A stretch of DNA of 64,000 nucleotides from Rhodobacteraceae bacterium HLUCCO18 (GTDB taxonomy: Bacteria > Pseudomonadota > Alphaproteobacteria > Rhodobacterales > Rhodobacteraceae), in contig LJSY01000012.1 of assembly GCA_001314805.1 (NCBI GenBank), forward strand, positions 1 through 64,000, written 5' to 3'. Each line of letters opens with the position of its first letter. The first letter of the stretch is position 1. Position numbers and translations under genes: made by a program. A model generated the notes under the pieces. The model was not told the DNA's origin. It searched no databases and saw only the letters and a program-made list of their open reading frames with translations. Positions 28,473 to 37,590 of the stretch are shown one piece after another.

Positions 28473-29224
28473 AACCGCCCAGCCGAAACGCGGTCCCCGG
28501 AGACATCGCCGCCATCACCGAGGCGCGGCTCACCTTCGGGCAGAGGGGCCGTGCGCTCGACACCAGGGCGGCGCTGCGTTTTTCGCTCGACCATGCCCGC
28601 GCGCGGGAGGCAGTTATGGCGGAGCTCGACATGGCGCGCATTGCCGGCCATCTCGCCGAGGCCGGGCTGGAGCATCGAAGCGTCACAAGCGCCGCCGCCA
28701 CGCGCGACGCCTACATCCGCCGCCCGGATCTGGGCCGAACCCTGCCCGGGGCGGAGGCTGAGCGTCTGGCCGGCGCGGGTCCAGTGGACGTCGCAATCGT
28801 GCTGGGCGACGGACTGTCCGGCATCGCCGCAAACCTGGCGGGACCGGCCTTCGTTACGGCCCTTGCCACGCGCCTGTCGGCGGCGGGCCTGAGCCATGGC
28901 CCCGTCGTCATCGCCGCGCAGGCCCGCGTCGCATTGGGCGATCCCGTCGCCATGGCGCTCGGGGCGCAGACGGTGGTCGTGGCGCTTGGCGAACGTCCGG
29001 GGCTTTCGGCGGCCGACAGTCTCGGCGTCTACATCACCCGCGCGCCCCGCATCGGCACACCGGACAGCGCGCGCAACTGCCTGTCGAACATTCGCGAGGG
29101 CGGCATGGATGTGGAAACGGCCGCCGACCGCGCCATGGCGCTGATCCGGACGATGCGGCGGATCGGGACAAGCGGCGTCGCGCTCAGCCAGCACATCGCC
29201 GGGGCAGGCTTGCCGGAACGCTAG
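28469..29224 (+). CDS. eutC: EutC, ethanolamine ammonia-lyase small subunit
   Basis: A 251-aa subunit. It shows [54 protein letters not shown] and the C-terminal [18 protein letters not shown], all of which match the family. The ATG overlaps the eutB stop (ATGA). Its TAG stop lies in the tetranucleotide CTAG shared with the stop of the convergent downstream gene. Confidence 0.95.
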   Translation: MKPPSRNAVPGDIAAITEARLTFGQRGRALDTRAALRFSLDHARAREAVMAELDMARIAGHLAEAGLEHRSVTSAAATRDAYIRRPDLGRTLPGAEAERLAGAGPVDVAIVLGDGLSGIAANLAGPAFVTALATRLSAAGLSHGPVVIAAQARVALGDPVAMALGAQTVVVALGERPGLSAADSLGVYITRAPRIGTPDSARNCLSNIREGGMDVETAADRAMALIRTMRRIGTSGVALSQHIAGAGLPER

Positions 29225-30426
29225 CCCAGCCGGGCCGCGGCATCGCAGAGGACCCGGACACCGGTGGCGAGATCCGCGTCGGCGGTGTCCTCGGCGAAAT
29301 CATGACTGATCCCCTTGATGGACGGCACGAAAAGCATCGCGACAGGCAGCACGCGCGACAGGTTCGAGGCGTCGTGCAAGGCCCCCGACGGCATCGACCG
29401 CCAGCGCCCCGGCGCCACCGCTTCCGCGGCCTCGGCCAGCACATCGTGCAGGCCCCGATCCATCGGAACCGGTGTGAGGTCCTGACGCAGGCGCACTGCG
29501 TCAATCGTGCAACCGCTCATCGCCGCGACCTCGTCCAGAAGCGCCGTGATCGCGGCCTCCATCCGGTCGAGCCGCTCCGCGTCTATATCCCGCCATTGCA
29601 GCGTGAACTCCGCCCGCCCCGGTACGATGGAGGACGCGTTGGGATGCACGCGGATATGGCCGATGGTCCAGACGCTCTGCGGCGTCACGATATTGGCGAA
29701 ACGCTCGGGCAGCATGGCCGAGACACGCGCGGCGGCGGCAAAGGCATCCGCCCGCTGACCCATGGGTGTCGTGCCCGCGTGGTTCTGCTGCCCCGTGACC
29801 GTCACCGAAAGCTGGCGAAGGCCCACGATACCCGTGACCACGCCCACGGCCTCCCCGGCGGCGTCGAGCACGGGACCCTGTTCGATATGCGCCTCGATGA
29901 AGGCGCTGAACCGATCCGCATCGACGAAATCCCCGGCCCGATCCGCGACACGCGCCCGCGCCGTCGCAAAGCCCGTCCCGTCGGTGGCCACCAGCGTATC
30001 GGCGTCGTCCAGCGCAAGCTTGCCCGACCAGACGGCCGATCCGGTCAGCGCCCCGAACCGCCCTTCCTCGTCCTGGAAACTCACCACGGACACGGGCGGC
30101 CCGCCATTTTCGCGCGCCGTCCGCGCGACTTCCAGCGCCGCCACCACACCATAGGCCCCGTCGAGCCATCCGCCCTCGGGCTGCGTGTCGGAATGCGACC
30201 CCATCAGGAGGCTCTGCCCCTCGCCCGGCGCCAGCCCGAAGAGATTGCCGACCGGGTCCATCCGCACCTCGAGCCCCGCCGCCTCGAACCGCTCGGCCAG
30301 CCACGCGCGCGCCGCGAGGTCCGGGTCGGAAAAGGCGGGGCGGCGCACGCCCTTGGTGTCCGCGTCTCCGCCGAAGCTACGCAGGGTTTTCAGGTCGTCG
30401 AGGAACCGGTCGATATCTGGTGTCAT
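29221..30426 (-). CDS. M20-family Zn hydrolase (N-carbamoyl-amino-acid hydrolase / allantoate amidohydrolase type)
   Basis: A 401-aa bimetallic amidohydrolase. The metal-site motifs are [18 protein letters not shown] (His, Asp), [10 protein letters not shown] (Glu-Glu) and [11 protein letters not shown] (His), with a dimerisation block [15 protein letters not shown] and a late [11 protein letters not shown] (His). Members split N-carbamoyl amino acids, allantoate or ureidoglycolate; the exact substrate is not clear. ATG 30426 begins the fold; a much longer frame upstream is a shadow. Possibly involved in nitrogen recovery alongside eutBC. Confidence 0.9.
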   Translation of the reverse strand: MTPDIDRFLDDLKTLRSFGGDADTKGVRRPAFSDPDLAARAWLAERFEAAGLEVRMDPVGNLFGLAPGEGQSLLMGSHSDTQPEGGWLDGAYGVVAALEVARTARENGGPPVSVVSFQDEEGRFGALTGSAVWSGKLALDDADTLVATDGTGFATARARVADRAGDFVDADRFSAFIEAHIEQGPVLDAAGEAVGVVTGIVGLRQLSVTVTGQQNHAGTTPMGQRADAFAAAARVSAMLPERFANIVTPQSVWTIGHIRVHPNASSIVPGRAEFTLQWRDIDAERLDRMEAAITALLDEVAAMSGCTIDAVRLRQDLTPVPMDRGLHDVLAEAAEAVAPGRWRSMPSGALHDASNLSRVLPVAMLFVPSIKGISHDFAEDTADADLATGVRVLCDAAARLG

Positions 30427-30543
30427 GGCGACGTGATCGCAGACCGGCGCGGGGTCGTCCAGCCCCATGGCGCCCGCGCGCCGCCCCTTGCGCTCCGGTG
30501 CGGCCTGCCGCATCACCCCCGCGAACCGGAACAGGAGGCCACA

Positions 30544-31197
30544 ATGGGCGAGCTCGTTCTCATCCGCCACGGTCAGGCGAATTCCGCCGCCAATGACGAG
30601 GCCGGCTATGACCGGCTGTCGGAGCTGGGCCACCAGCAGGCGCGCTGGCTCGGCGACTGGCTGCGCACCCATGAGGCCCCTTTCGACCGCGTTCTGATGG
30701 GCAGCCTGCGCCGGCATCGCGAAACCGCCGAGGCCATGGGCGACATGGGCGCCGAGCGCGAGGTCGATGCCCGGCTGAACGAGCTCGACTATTTCAACCT
30801 GACCGCCGCGCATGCCGCCCATACCGGCGCCACACGGCCCCACACGCCCGACGAATTCGTCAGCCACATCCGCGACGTGATGGAGGCCTGGGCGCGTGCC
30901 GAGATTCAGGGCGAGGAAAGCTACGCCGATTTCGAGGCGCGCGTGTCCGAGATCCTCACCATCGCCGCGCGGCCCGGACGGCGCGTGCTCTGTGTCACCT
31001 CGGGCGGCGTGATCGGGATGATGGTGCGCCACATCCTCGACCTCGACCCCGCGCGCATGGCGCATCTTCTTGTGCCGATCCGCAACGCATCGATCCACCG
31101 GGTCGCGGTGCTGGCACAGGGACACATCCTCGCGGGCTTCAACGCCACGCCGCATCTGGACATGCCGGACCGGGTCCATGCCCGGACGGAATACTGA
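30544..31197 (+). CDS. histidine phosphatase family protein
   Basis: A 217-aa phosphoglycerate-mutase-like enzyme. The catalytic start [11 protein letters not shown] holds the RHG motif, followed by [12 protein letters not shown] and [11 protein letters not shown] near the second part of the active site. The second conserved histidine expected as GH/SHG reads TSGG, so the second catalytic histidine may be replaced. AGGAGG precedes ATG 30544. It is followed 13 nt later by the saccharopine dehydrogenase gene on the same strand. Confidence 0.88.
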   Translation: MGELVLIRHGQANSAANDEAGYDRLSELGHQQARWLGDWLRTHEAPFDRVLMGSLRRHRETAEAMGDMGAEREVDARLNELDYFNLTAAHAAHTGATRPHTPDEFVSHIRDVMEAWARAEIQGEESYADFEARVSEILTIAARPGRRVLCVTSGGVIGMMVRHILDLDPARMAHLLVPIRNASIHRVAVLAQGHILAGFNATPHLDMPDRVHARTEY

Positions 31198-31210
31198 CGG
31201 AGGCAAGCGG

Positions 31211-32257
31211 ATGACGCATTTCTGGGTCCGCGCCGAGGAACGCCCGAACGAGGCCCGCGTTGGCCTGACCCCTGACGGGGCCGCCGCCCTGATCGCCAAA
31301 GGCTTCTCCGTCACGGTCGAGGAGTGCCCTGCGCGGGCGATCCCCATCGACGGGTATCGCGCGGCGGGCGCCCGTGTCGCACCGCCCGGCTCATGGCGGG
31401 ACGCACCGCGCGACACCATCGTCTTCGGCCTGAAGGAACTGGACGAGGACGGCACCCCGCTGATCCATCGGCACATCATGTTCGGCCATGCCTACAAGGG
31501 GCAACCCGCCGGGCAGGTGCTTCTGCGCCGTTTCCGGGATGGCGCCGGCACGCTCTACGACCTGGAATACCTCACCGACGAGACCGGCCGCCGCGTCGCC
31601 GCTTTCGGCTATTGGGCGGGCTATGTCGGGGCGGCTCTGTCGCTGCTGGCGTGGACGGCGCAAAAGGCGGGGGAGATCGCAGGACCGGTCGCACACGTGA
31701 CCGACGCCGCATCCCTGCGTGAGCGGATCGCCGAAGCACTCGTCAACGACCGCCCCCGCGTCCTGATCATCGGCGCGAAAGGTCGCGTCGGCACCGGCGC
31801 GGGCGATCTCTGCGACGCGATGGGCCTGCCCGTGGCGCGATGGGACATGGCGGAGACCGCCCATGGCGGCCCGTTTCCCGAAGTGCTGGAGCACGAGGTC
31901 TTTCTCAACTGCATCCTCGCGACCCCGGGCGTTCCCGTTTTCGTGCCGGAAAGCGCCAGAACGGCGCCGCGCGCGCTTGGCGTGATCGGCGATATCGCCT
32001 GCGATCCGACCTCGGATTTCTCACCCGTGAAGGTCTACGACGCCGTCACCGACTGGAACCGCCCCGCGCGGCGCGTCCATGGCGCACCACCGCTCGACGT
32101 CATGGCCATCGACAACCTGCCCTCGCTTCTGCCACGCGAAAGTTCGGAGGATTACGCGGCGCAGCTCCTGCCGACGCTTGCGGCGCTCGACGCGATGGAC
32201 GGCGGCGTCTGGGCCCGCGCCGAAGCCGAGTTCGAACGCCATGTGAAGGCGCTCTGA
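31211..32257 (+). CDS. saccharopine dehydrogenase (NAD+, L-lysine-forming type)
   Basis: A 348-aa protein with the alanine-dehydrogenase-like N-terminal domain ([45 protein letters not shown]). The nucleotide-binding domain is [20 protein letters not shown], and it ends [20 protein letters not shown]. This is the LYS1-like family, which reversibly splits saccharopine into lysine and 2-oxoglutarate. The ATG at 31211 follows GGAGGCAAGCGG. The repeat copy 2 begins immediately after the stop. Confidence 0.9.
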   Translation: MTHFWVRAEERPNEARVGLTPDGAAALIAKGFSVTVEECPARAIPIDGYRAAGARVAPPGSWRDAPRDTIVFGLKELDEDGTPLIHRHIMFGHAYKGQPAGQVLLRRFRDGAGTLYDLEYLTDETGRRVAAFGYWAGYVGAALSLLAWTAQKAGEIAGPVAHVTDAASLRERIAEALVNDRPRVLIIGAKGRVGTGAGDLCDAMGLPVARWDMAETAHGGPFPEVLEHEVFLNCILATPGVPVFVPESARTAPRALGVIGDIACDPTSDFSPVKVYDAVTDWNRPARRVHGAPPLDVMAIDNLPSLLPRESSEDYAAQLLPTLAALDAMDGGVWARAEAEFERHVKAL

Positions 32258-32258
32258 C

Positions 32259-32323
32259 CCGCCCCTTCATCCTGGCCGGAAAACTCCGGGGGAGGCCCGC
32301 AAGGGCCGGGGGCAGAGCCCCCT
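32259..32323 (+). repeat. intergenic repeat, copy 2
   Basis: CCTTCATCCTGGCCGGAAAA, CTCCGGGGG and the palindrome GGGGGCAGAGCCCCC, as at 12043 and 41778. It begins directly after the saccharopine dehydrogenase TGA. Confidence 0.8.
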
Positions 32324-32340
32324 TCCCATGCCCGGAAGCA

Positions 32341-32655
32341 TCACATCAGGTCGTCTTCCGCGTCGGCAATATCGAGGCCCATCGCCTCCGCCCCCGCCTC
32401 GAGGTGGTCGGAGAAATGCGGACTGCCCAGCAGGTAGTCGGCCGTGGGCACCGTGGCCTCGGCCCGCGCGGTCGCCACCGCCTCGTCCCAGTCGTCGGCC
32501 TCGAAGGACCCACGCCCGATCCAGAACAGCGCGACAAGCTCCGTCGCCTCGTCTTCGTTCAGACGGTCGAGAAACGCCCGGAGCTCCCCCTCCGCACGAT
32601 CAAGCTCGTGCCCCATGAGGATCACCTGTGCCACCTTGCGAACGGAAATCTCCAT
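32341..32655 (-). CDS. DUF3775 domain protein
   Basis: A 104-aa acidic protein. MEISVRKVAQVILMGHELDR, then LRAFLDRLNEDEATELVALF, IGRGSFEADDWDEAVATAR and ADYLLGSPHFSDHLEAG are the ordered blocks of the DUF3775 family, which is common in alphaproteobacteria and has no known function. ATG 32655 is where the family starts. It is probably a single-gene unit. Confidence 0.85.
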   Translation of the reverse strand: MEISVRKVAQVILMGHELDRAEGELRAFLDRLNEDEATELVALFWIGRGSFEADDWDEAVATARAEATVPTADYLLGSPHFSDHLEAGAEAMGLDIADAEDDLM

Positions 32656-32729
32656 CGACGCGTCTCCCTGTCTTCGCGGATCGAGGCAGTGTGCGCGCCA
32701 TGCCACCTGCGTCCTTGATCGATGTCAAG

Positions 32730-33467
32730 CTACCGGCGGAAGAAGATCCACTCGTAAAGCCCCGTGGGCAGAAACCGGGAGAAGCGGAACAGGAGGCTGA
32801 AGCCGAAGGGAAACGCCTTGTGGAAACTGTCACCGCTCATCTGGTCGAACACCTCCCGAGCGGCCGTCTCGGGCGACATCATGAAGGGCTTCGAATGCGG
32901 GTTGTCGTCCTGCATGCGGGTATCGATGTAGCCGGGATTGGCCAATTGGACCGTCACGCCCGTGTCCCGCAGATCGCCGTGCATCGATTCCGCCAGCGCC
33001 ATCAACCCCGCCTTCGACGCGGAATAGCCGATCGATTCCGGCAAGCCGCGATAGGCCGAAAGCGATCCGATCATCACGATATGCCCCGCGTCGCGGTCCA
33101 CCATCGGACGGATCACCCGGCCGATGACCCGCGCGGCCCCCGTCAGGTTGACGTCGAACATCTGCTCCACGCGGTCGGTGTCCCAGTCCTGCGCCTTCAG
33201 AAGCGTGGCAAGCCCGGCCAGGAACACCAGCCCGTCGATCTCGCCGACCTCCTCGACCGCGGCGGCCACACTCTCGCTGTCGGAGATGTCCACCGTCACG
33301 TAGCTTGCCCGCCCCGGAAGCTCGGCCACGACCTCCTTCAGGCGGTCCTCGGAACGGGCGGAGACGATCACCTCGACACCCGCGCGGCTCAACTTGTGGG
33401 CCAGCGCGCGGCCGAGCCCCTCGGAGGCACCGACAAGCCAGTATCGTTTTCCGCTCCAGTCTCGCAT
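32730..33467 (-). CDS. short-chain dehydrogenase/reductase, last gene of the sigma-E-linked operon
   Basis: A 245-aa SDR: nucleotide loop LVGASEGLGRALA, NAG-equivalent FLAGLAT, catalytic Ser in IGSLSAY and Tyr/Lys in YSASKAG (Y-x-x-x-K), plus NPGYIDT. The C-terminus (FGFSLLFRFSRFLPTGLYEW) is unusually hydrophobic, suggesting membrane association. AGGAGG precedes ATG 33467. It lies 33 nt after the MFS gene. An SDR also ends the operon next to rpoE-chrR in Rhodobacter sphaeroides as I recall it, so it is probably a singlet-oxygen response gene. Confidence 0.88.
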   Translation of the reverse strand: MRDWSGKRYWLVGASEGLGRALAHKLSRAGVEVIVSARSEDRLKEVVAELPGRASYVTVDISDSESVAAAVEEVGEIDGLVFLAGLATLLKAQDWDTDRVEQMFDVNLTGAARVIGRVIRPMVDRDAGHIVMIGSLSAYRGLPESIGYSASKAGLMALAESMHGDLRDTGVTVQLANPGYIDTRMQDDNPHSKPFMMSPETAAREVFDQMSGDSFHKAFPFGFSLLFRFSRFLPTGLYEWIFFRR

Positions 33468-33500
33468 GGGAACCTCCTCGTGTCAGTCAGGTCTCGGGCA

Positions 33501-34760
33501 TCACGCCGCGGCCGGTTGCGGGGCGGGCAACGGCGTGACCGTCAAAAGCGCCATCGCCCCGAGTTTAAGGATGCAGGGCACCAGCGCATAGAGCCATGTC
33601 AGAAGCTGCAGCGCCTCGGCCGAATTCGCGGCCCCCGCAGCGGCAGAATAGCCCACGGCGTCGAGCGCGGGCAAAAGCAACGCCGCCGCCAGCGCAAGCG
33701 CCGCCTTCTGGACGAAGGCCCAGAGGCCGAACGCCGCGCCCGCCTCCGGCGCGACCTCCTCCATGCGCCGCGCGAAGAGCGCCGGAAGGATCGCGAAATC
33801 CGCGCCCAGCGCCGCGCCCGAGACGAGGCACACGATTGCGAACGCCCCGACGGCCCCGGCCTCCAGCGTCAGGACGACGGAAAAGCTCGCGATGGCCAGC
33901 GCCATAGCCGCCAGCAGCATGGGCCGTTCGCCGAAGCGCGTGGCCAGCCGCGACCAGACCGGGGCCGAGGCCGCCGCCGCGAGGAAGAAAAGGATAAGAA
34001 GCGGGCCTTCCCACCCCTCGGCATCCAGAACGCTGCCGACAAAGAACAGGAAAAGGGTCGAGGACACCGCCACGGGCGCCGCGTTCATCAGGGCGATCAG
34101 CAGAAGACGCCGCGTCAGGCCATCGGACAGGATGGTCCGGAATCCCGTCGGCGCGTTCTGCGCGCCACGGCCCCATTGGCCTCGCATGAGCAGCAGCGCC
34201 ACGAGGCACAGGATCGCGAAAGCGACGGCAAAGCCTGCATAGGGCCGGCCCGTCGCCTCCAGCAGCGTCGGCGCCACGGCCGCGGCGCAGACGCCCAGCA
34301 GCGCCCCCGTCTCGCGCCAGCCGGCAAGTTTCAGGTGCCCCGCCCCGCCCAGCTGGCCCGCCGCCTGCACGCCCTCGGCATACATCGAGATCGTCAGGAA
34401 AGAGAAGGCCGAGAAGAGCCCCGTCATCGTGATCCCGAACCACAGGAGCGGGGCGACGGGCGGCTCCACGGCGAAGAGGCCCAGCATCGACAGCGCCAGA
34501 AGCGCCACGCCGATCCCCACGGCGATCCCGCGCCGGGCCCGCAGCCGCGCCGACAGCCAGCCCAGCAGCGGATCCTGCACCACGTCGATCAGGCGCAGCG
34601 CGAAGAGCACCCCGGCAAGTGCCGTCAGCCCGACACCGTAGGACGACGCGTAATAGGCCGGGGCGTGGATGTAGATCGGCAGACCGGCCGCCGACAGCAT
34701 CGCGGCGAACACCGCGTAGCCCGGGAGGCTGACGCGGTCGGACGGGCCGGAGGTCCCCAT
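33501..34760 (-). CDS. MFS (GPH-type) transporter of the sigma-E-linked operon
   Basis: A 419-aa polytopic protein with about 12 hydrophobic helices. It starts VSLPGYAVFAAMLSAAGLPIY; the loop DVVQDPLLGWLSARLRARRG is the glycoside-pentoside-hexuronide (GPH) signature, and GADFAILPALFARRMEEVAP lies in the second half. Despite the family name, its placement with lipid-modifying genes suggests a lipid or other membrane-linked substrate. ATG 34760 lies 1 nt after the DUF1365 stop. Confidence 0.88.
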   Translation of the reverse strand: MGTSGPSDRVSLPGYAVFAAMLSAAGLPIYIHAPAYYASSYGVGLTALAGVLFALRLIDVVQDPLLGWLSARLRARRGIAVGIGVALLALSMLGLFAVEPPVAPLLWFGITMTGLFSAFSFLTISMYAEGVQAAGQLGGAGHLKLAGWRETGALLGVCAAAVAPTLLEATGRPYAGFAVAFAILCLVALLLMRGQWGRGAQNAPTGFRTILSDGLTRRLLLIALMNAAPVAVSSTLFLFFVGSVLDAEGWEGPLLILFFLAAAASAPVWSRLATRFGERPMLLAAMALAIASFSVVLTLEAGAVGAFAIVCLVSGAALGADFAILPALFARRMEEVAPEAGAAFGLWAFVQKAALALAAALLLPALDAVGYSAAAGAANSAEALQLLTWLYALVPCILKLGAMALLTVTPLPAPQPAAA

Positions 34761-34761
34761 G

Positions 34762-35526
34762 TCAGGAAACCTCGTGTCCGGGCGGCTCGGGCCGGGCGCG
34801 GTAGGGCGCGCCCTTCCACCAAAGCTTCAGCGCCTGCCAGTGGATCAGCGCGAAGACCCGGCGCGCGCCGAAGGGCCGGCGCAGGGCCGCGCGCAGGATC
34901 CCGCCCGTGGTCAAGGGCGCGCGGCGTCCCGTGAGCGTGGCGTAAAGCCCCTCGTTCCCGGTGCCATAGTCGATCCAGACCCCGATGCGGTCCGCGCGGA
35001 TATCGAAACGGAACGTGTAGCCCCCTTCGATGGGCTGGAAGGGCGAGACGTGAAAGATCTTCTGCGCGCTCAGCGTATCCTCGCGCGTGAGCGGCCGGTG
35101 ATCGTCTTGGGCACAGAGATAGGAATGCCGGTCGCCGAACGTGTTCGACACCTCGGCGATGACCGCGCGGAGCGCGCCGTCGCGGTCATGGGCCAGCCAG
35201 AAGCTGACGGGATTGAACACATGCCCCATGGTGCGCGGCTGCGCGAGCAGCATCAGCTTGCCGTCGGTCACATCTTCGAGGCCATGGGTCTTGAGCACCT
35301 CGCGCGCCCATTGCGCGCCGCGTCCCTGCTTGGGCTGACCGCCATGGTCCCTGTCCCAAAGCGACAGGAACCCCGCGCGGTTGCGTCCGAAGATCCACGG
35401 CGCGCGGGGGCGTTCGGTCTCGGCGTCGACCATCACGTAGTCGATGCCGTATTTGAACGCGTTCTCGACCGCGCCCCGGCGTCCGTGAAACGTCTCGCCT
35501 CTGATATGATCGACGCCTGTGCTCAT
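34762..35526 (-). CDS. DUF1365 protein of the sigma-E-linked operon (possible furan-fatty-acid enzyme)
   Basis: A 254-aa protein with DUF1365 blocks: FHGRRGAVENAFKYGIDYV, LWDRDHGG, LMLLAQPRTMGHVFNPVSFW, AEVSNTFGDRHSY and KIFHVSPFQPIEGGYTFRF. DUF1365 genes neighbour FAD oxidoreductases and cyclopropane-synthase-like genes. In R. sphaeroides the equivalent cluster beside rpoE-chrR has been linked to furan fatty acid synthesis (from memory). ATG 35526 overlaps the stop of the FAD gene (ATGA). The assignment to a particular step is not possible here. Confidence 0.88.
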   Translation of the reverse strand: MSTGVDHIRGETFHGRRGAVENAFKYGIDYVMVDAETERPRAPWIFGRNRAGFLSLWDRDHGGQPKQGRGAQWAREVLKTHGLEDVTDGKLMLLAQPRTMGHVFNPVSFWLAHDRDGALRAVIAEVSNTFGDRHSYLCAQDDHRPLTREDTLSAQKIFHVSPFQPIEGGYTFRFDIRADRIGVWIDYGTGNEGLYATLTGRRAPLTTGGILRAALRRPFGARRVFALIHWQALKLWWKGAPYRARPEPPGHEVS

Positions 35527-36818
35527 GCGGCGACCGAGACCTTCGCATCGCGGGCCGCGATGGCCTCCACCACGTCCATGGCGCTGCCATAGCCATCCTC
35601 GTGGAAGCCGTTCTTCATCCAGGCCCCGCAGAACCATGTCGCGTTGTCGCCGTTCATCGCTCGAATCGTCCCCTGTGCCGCAAGCGCGGCCAGATCGTAG
35701 ACCGGGTGGCGGAAGGTGGTCACATCATAGATCAGTCGCTCATCGATGGGCGCGCGTGAGTTCAGCGTCACGAAAAGCGGGTCGCTCTCGGGGATCGGCT
35801 GCAGGCAGTTCATCCAGTAGGTCAGGTCGATGGGCCCGCCTTGGCGATCCTGCCGCTCGGTGTAGTTCCAGCTCGACCACGTGATCCGGCGCTTGGGCAT
35901 CGCGGAGGCGTCGGCATGCAGCACCGCCTCGTTGGGCTGGTAGCGCACGGCGCCCAGCGCGGCGGTTTCCGCCGGCGTCGGATCGGCCAGCAGGCGCAGC
36001 GTGTCGTCGGAATGGGTCGCGAAGACGACCTCGTCGAAGGGCTCGGGATGACCTTCGCGGATCACCTCCACCCCGCCGGGCGTGCGCCGCACGGCGTCGA
36101 TGGGCGCGGCGAGGCGGATATCCACGCCGCGGCGCCGCATCGCCATTTCCAGACGCGTCACGTATTCGATGGACCCGCCCTGCACCGTCCACCACTGGTG
36201 CTGTCCGCTGGCCTGCATCAGGTGATGGTTGCGGAAGAACCGGACCAGCGCCTGCGCCGGGAAATCCATGATCTCCTCCTTGGGGGTGGACCAGATCGCG
36301 CCGGAGATCGGCGTGAGGTAATAGTCGCGGAACCACGACCCCATCCCGAGATCGTCCATGAAATCGCCCAGCGTGATCGTACTGTCGGTCGCCAGACGTT
36401 CGGCCGCGCCGTTGAACTTGACCAGATCGCGCAGCATCCGAAGGAATCCGGGGCGCGCGAGGTTGCGTTTCTGCGCGAAAAGCGCGGCCGGACTGCGCAG
36501 CCCATACTCGATGCGCCCGTTATCGACGGAGGCCGCAAAGCTCATGTCCGATTTCGCAACGGGAACGTCCAGCTCGGCGAAAAGTTTCGTCAGATGCGGG
36601 TAGTTCACGTGGTTGAACACGATGAACCCGGTATCTACCGGCTGGTCCCCGTGCTTGCCGGCGACGATGGTGCGCGCATGCCCGCCAAGACGCGGCTCGG
36701 CCTCGAACAGGGTGACGGCATGGGCGGTGGACAGGTGATAGGCGGCCGCCATCCCCGAAATCCCTGCTCCGATTACGGCAATGCGGCGCGGCGCGGCGGC
36801 CGAAGTTTCAAATGGCAC
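35523..36818 (-). CDS. FAD-dependent oxidoreductase, first gene of the sigma-E-linked operon (GTG start)
   Basis: A 431-aa flavin amine-oxidase-like protein. The dinucleotide fold is RIAVIGAGISGMAAAYHL, followed by LFEAEPRLGGHART, DTGFIVFNHVNYPHL and YWMNCLQPI, with a C-terminal FAD block FCGAWMKNGFHEDGYGSA. The family acts on fatty acyl chains or carotenoids; here desaturation of a methylated membrane fatty acid is the likely role by analogy with R. sphaeroides. The start is a GTG at 36818 with AGGA 8 nt before it. A sigma-E-type promoter sits 40 nt upstream. Confidence 0.9.
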   Translation of the reverse strand: MPFETSAAAPRRIAVIGAGISGMAAAYHLSTAHAVTLFEAEPRLGGHARTIVAGKHGDQPVDTGFIVFNHVNYPHLTKLFAELDVPVAKSDMSFAASVDNGRIEYGLRSPAALFAQKRNLARPGFLRMLRDLVKFNGAAERLATDSTITLGDFMDDLGMGSWFRDYYLTPISGAIWSTPKEEIMDFPAQALVRFFRNHHLMQASGQHQWWTVQGGSIEYVTRLEMAMRRRGVDIRLAAPIDAVRRTPGGVEVIREGHPEPFDEVVFATHSDDTLRLLADPTPAETAALGAVRYQPNEAVLHADASAMPKRRITWSSWNYTERQDRQGGPIDLTYWMNCLQPIPESDPLFVTLNSRAPIDERLIYDVTTFRHPVYDLAALAAQGTIRAMNGDNATWFCGAWMKNGFHEDGYGSAMDVVEAIAARDAKVSVAA

Positions 36819-36858
36819 TATGGTCTTCCTCGGGCGTCGTTATCGTTCTGTTTGACAG

Positions 36859-36887
36859 GTTTACGCGCGGCAAGCCCCGCCAGATCA
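36859..36887 (-). promoter_or_regulatory. sigma-E-type promoter for the FAD/DUF1365/MFS/SDR operon
   Basis: The minus strand reads TGATCT (36882-36887), then 18 nt, then TAAAC (36859-36863). The Rhodobacter group-4 sigma-E consensus, from memory, is TGATCC-N17/18-TAAGA-like. Transcription would start near 36852, about 35 nt before the GTG start. Confidence 0.65.
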
Positions 36888-36900
36888 AAGAAATAGTTTT

Positions 36901-36930
36901 TGATCCAGACTTACGGAATCCGCGTAAGAG
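36901..36930 (+). promoter_or_regulatory. autoregulatory sigma-E-type promoter of rpoE-chrR
   Basis: TGATCC (36901-36906), an 18-nt spacer and TAAGAG (36925-36930) match the Rhodobacter sigma-E promoter almost perfectly. Transcription would start near 36937, giving a leader of about 100 nt before the proposed GTG start. It lies back to back with the promoter at 36859-36887; the two -35 elements are 13 bases apart. Confidence 0.75.
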
Positions 36931-37036
36931 CAATATGTTGATGTTCAACGACCACGCTGAACAGGTGGCCGCGGCCGGTGGCTTTGTCCCGATTTCGCTC
37001 GGGCCTAGGCCCTGTCGTGCGGCACATGATGGCACT

Positions 37037-37585
37037 GTGACACCAACGGAAAAGACCGAACTGCATTGGGTCGCCTGCGTGACGGCGATCGCGAAGGATG
37101 GAGACAAGGCGTCTTTCGCCCGTCTCTTCCGTCACTTCGCGCCCAGGGTAAAGGCATTTCTGATCAAGTCGGGTGCCGACGAAAGCCTGGCGGAGGAATG
37201 CATGCAGGACGTCATGGCGACGATCTGGCAGAAGGCGCATCTTTACGACGCGTCGCGCGCCTCGGTCGCGACGTGGATCTTCACCATCGCCCGGAACAGG
37301 AAGATCGACCTCCTGCGCCGCTACGCGCGTCCCGAACCGGAAGCTCTTCCCTGGGGCCCGGAGGGGGAGCCCGACCAGGCCGATGTCATGGCATTGCAGC
37401 AGGATATAGAACGGCTGGCGGCCGCGATCCGCCAGCTTCCCGAAAAACAGCGCATCCTCATCGAGAGGGCGTATTTCGGCGAACTGACCCATAGCGAAAT
37501 CGCGGCCGAAACCGGATTGCCCCTTGGCACGATCAAATCCCGGATTAGGTTGGCTTTGGAACGGTTGCGCCACGCAATGAATTGA
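37037..37585 (+). CDS. rpoE: RpoE, ECF (group 4) sigma factor of the ChrR-controlled oxidative/singlet-oxygen type
   Basis: A 182-aa ECF sigma. Region 2 has FARLFRHFAPRVKAFL, AEECMQDVMATIWQKAHLYD and VATWIFTIARNRKIDLLRR; region 4 has RILIERAYFGELTHSE and GLPLGTIKSRIRLALERLR. The WGPEGEPDQADV linker is the hallmark of RpoE proteins that pair with ChrR. The start is placed at GTG 37037 (VTPTEKTELHW) because this fits the known length and because upstream in-frame ATGs coincide with the predicted transcription start. No strong ribosome site is seen. Confidence 0.93.
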   Translation: MTPTEKTELHWVACVTAIAKDGDKASFARLFRHFAPRVKAFLIKSGADESLAEECMQDVMATIWQKAHLYDASRASVATWIFTIARNRKIDLLRRYARPEPEALPWGPEGEPDQADVMALQQDIERLAAAIRQLPEKQRILIERAYFGELTHSEIAAETGLPLGTIKSRIRLALERLRHAMN

Positions 37586-37590
37586 ATGGT

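Noticed and set aside
36935..37036. ATG codons at 36935 and 36941 as the rpoE start
   Set aside because: They coincide with the predicted transcription start of the sigma-E promoter and would add residues not found in the family. GTG 37037 fits length and homology.
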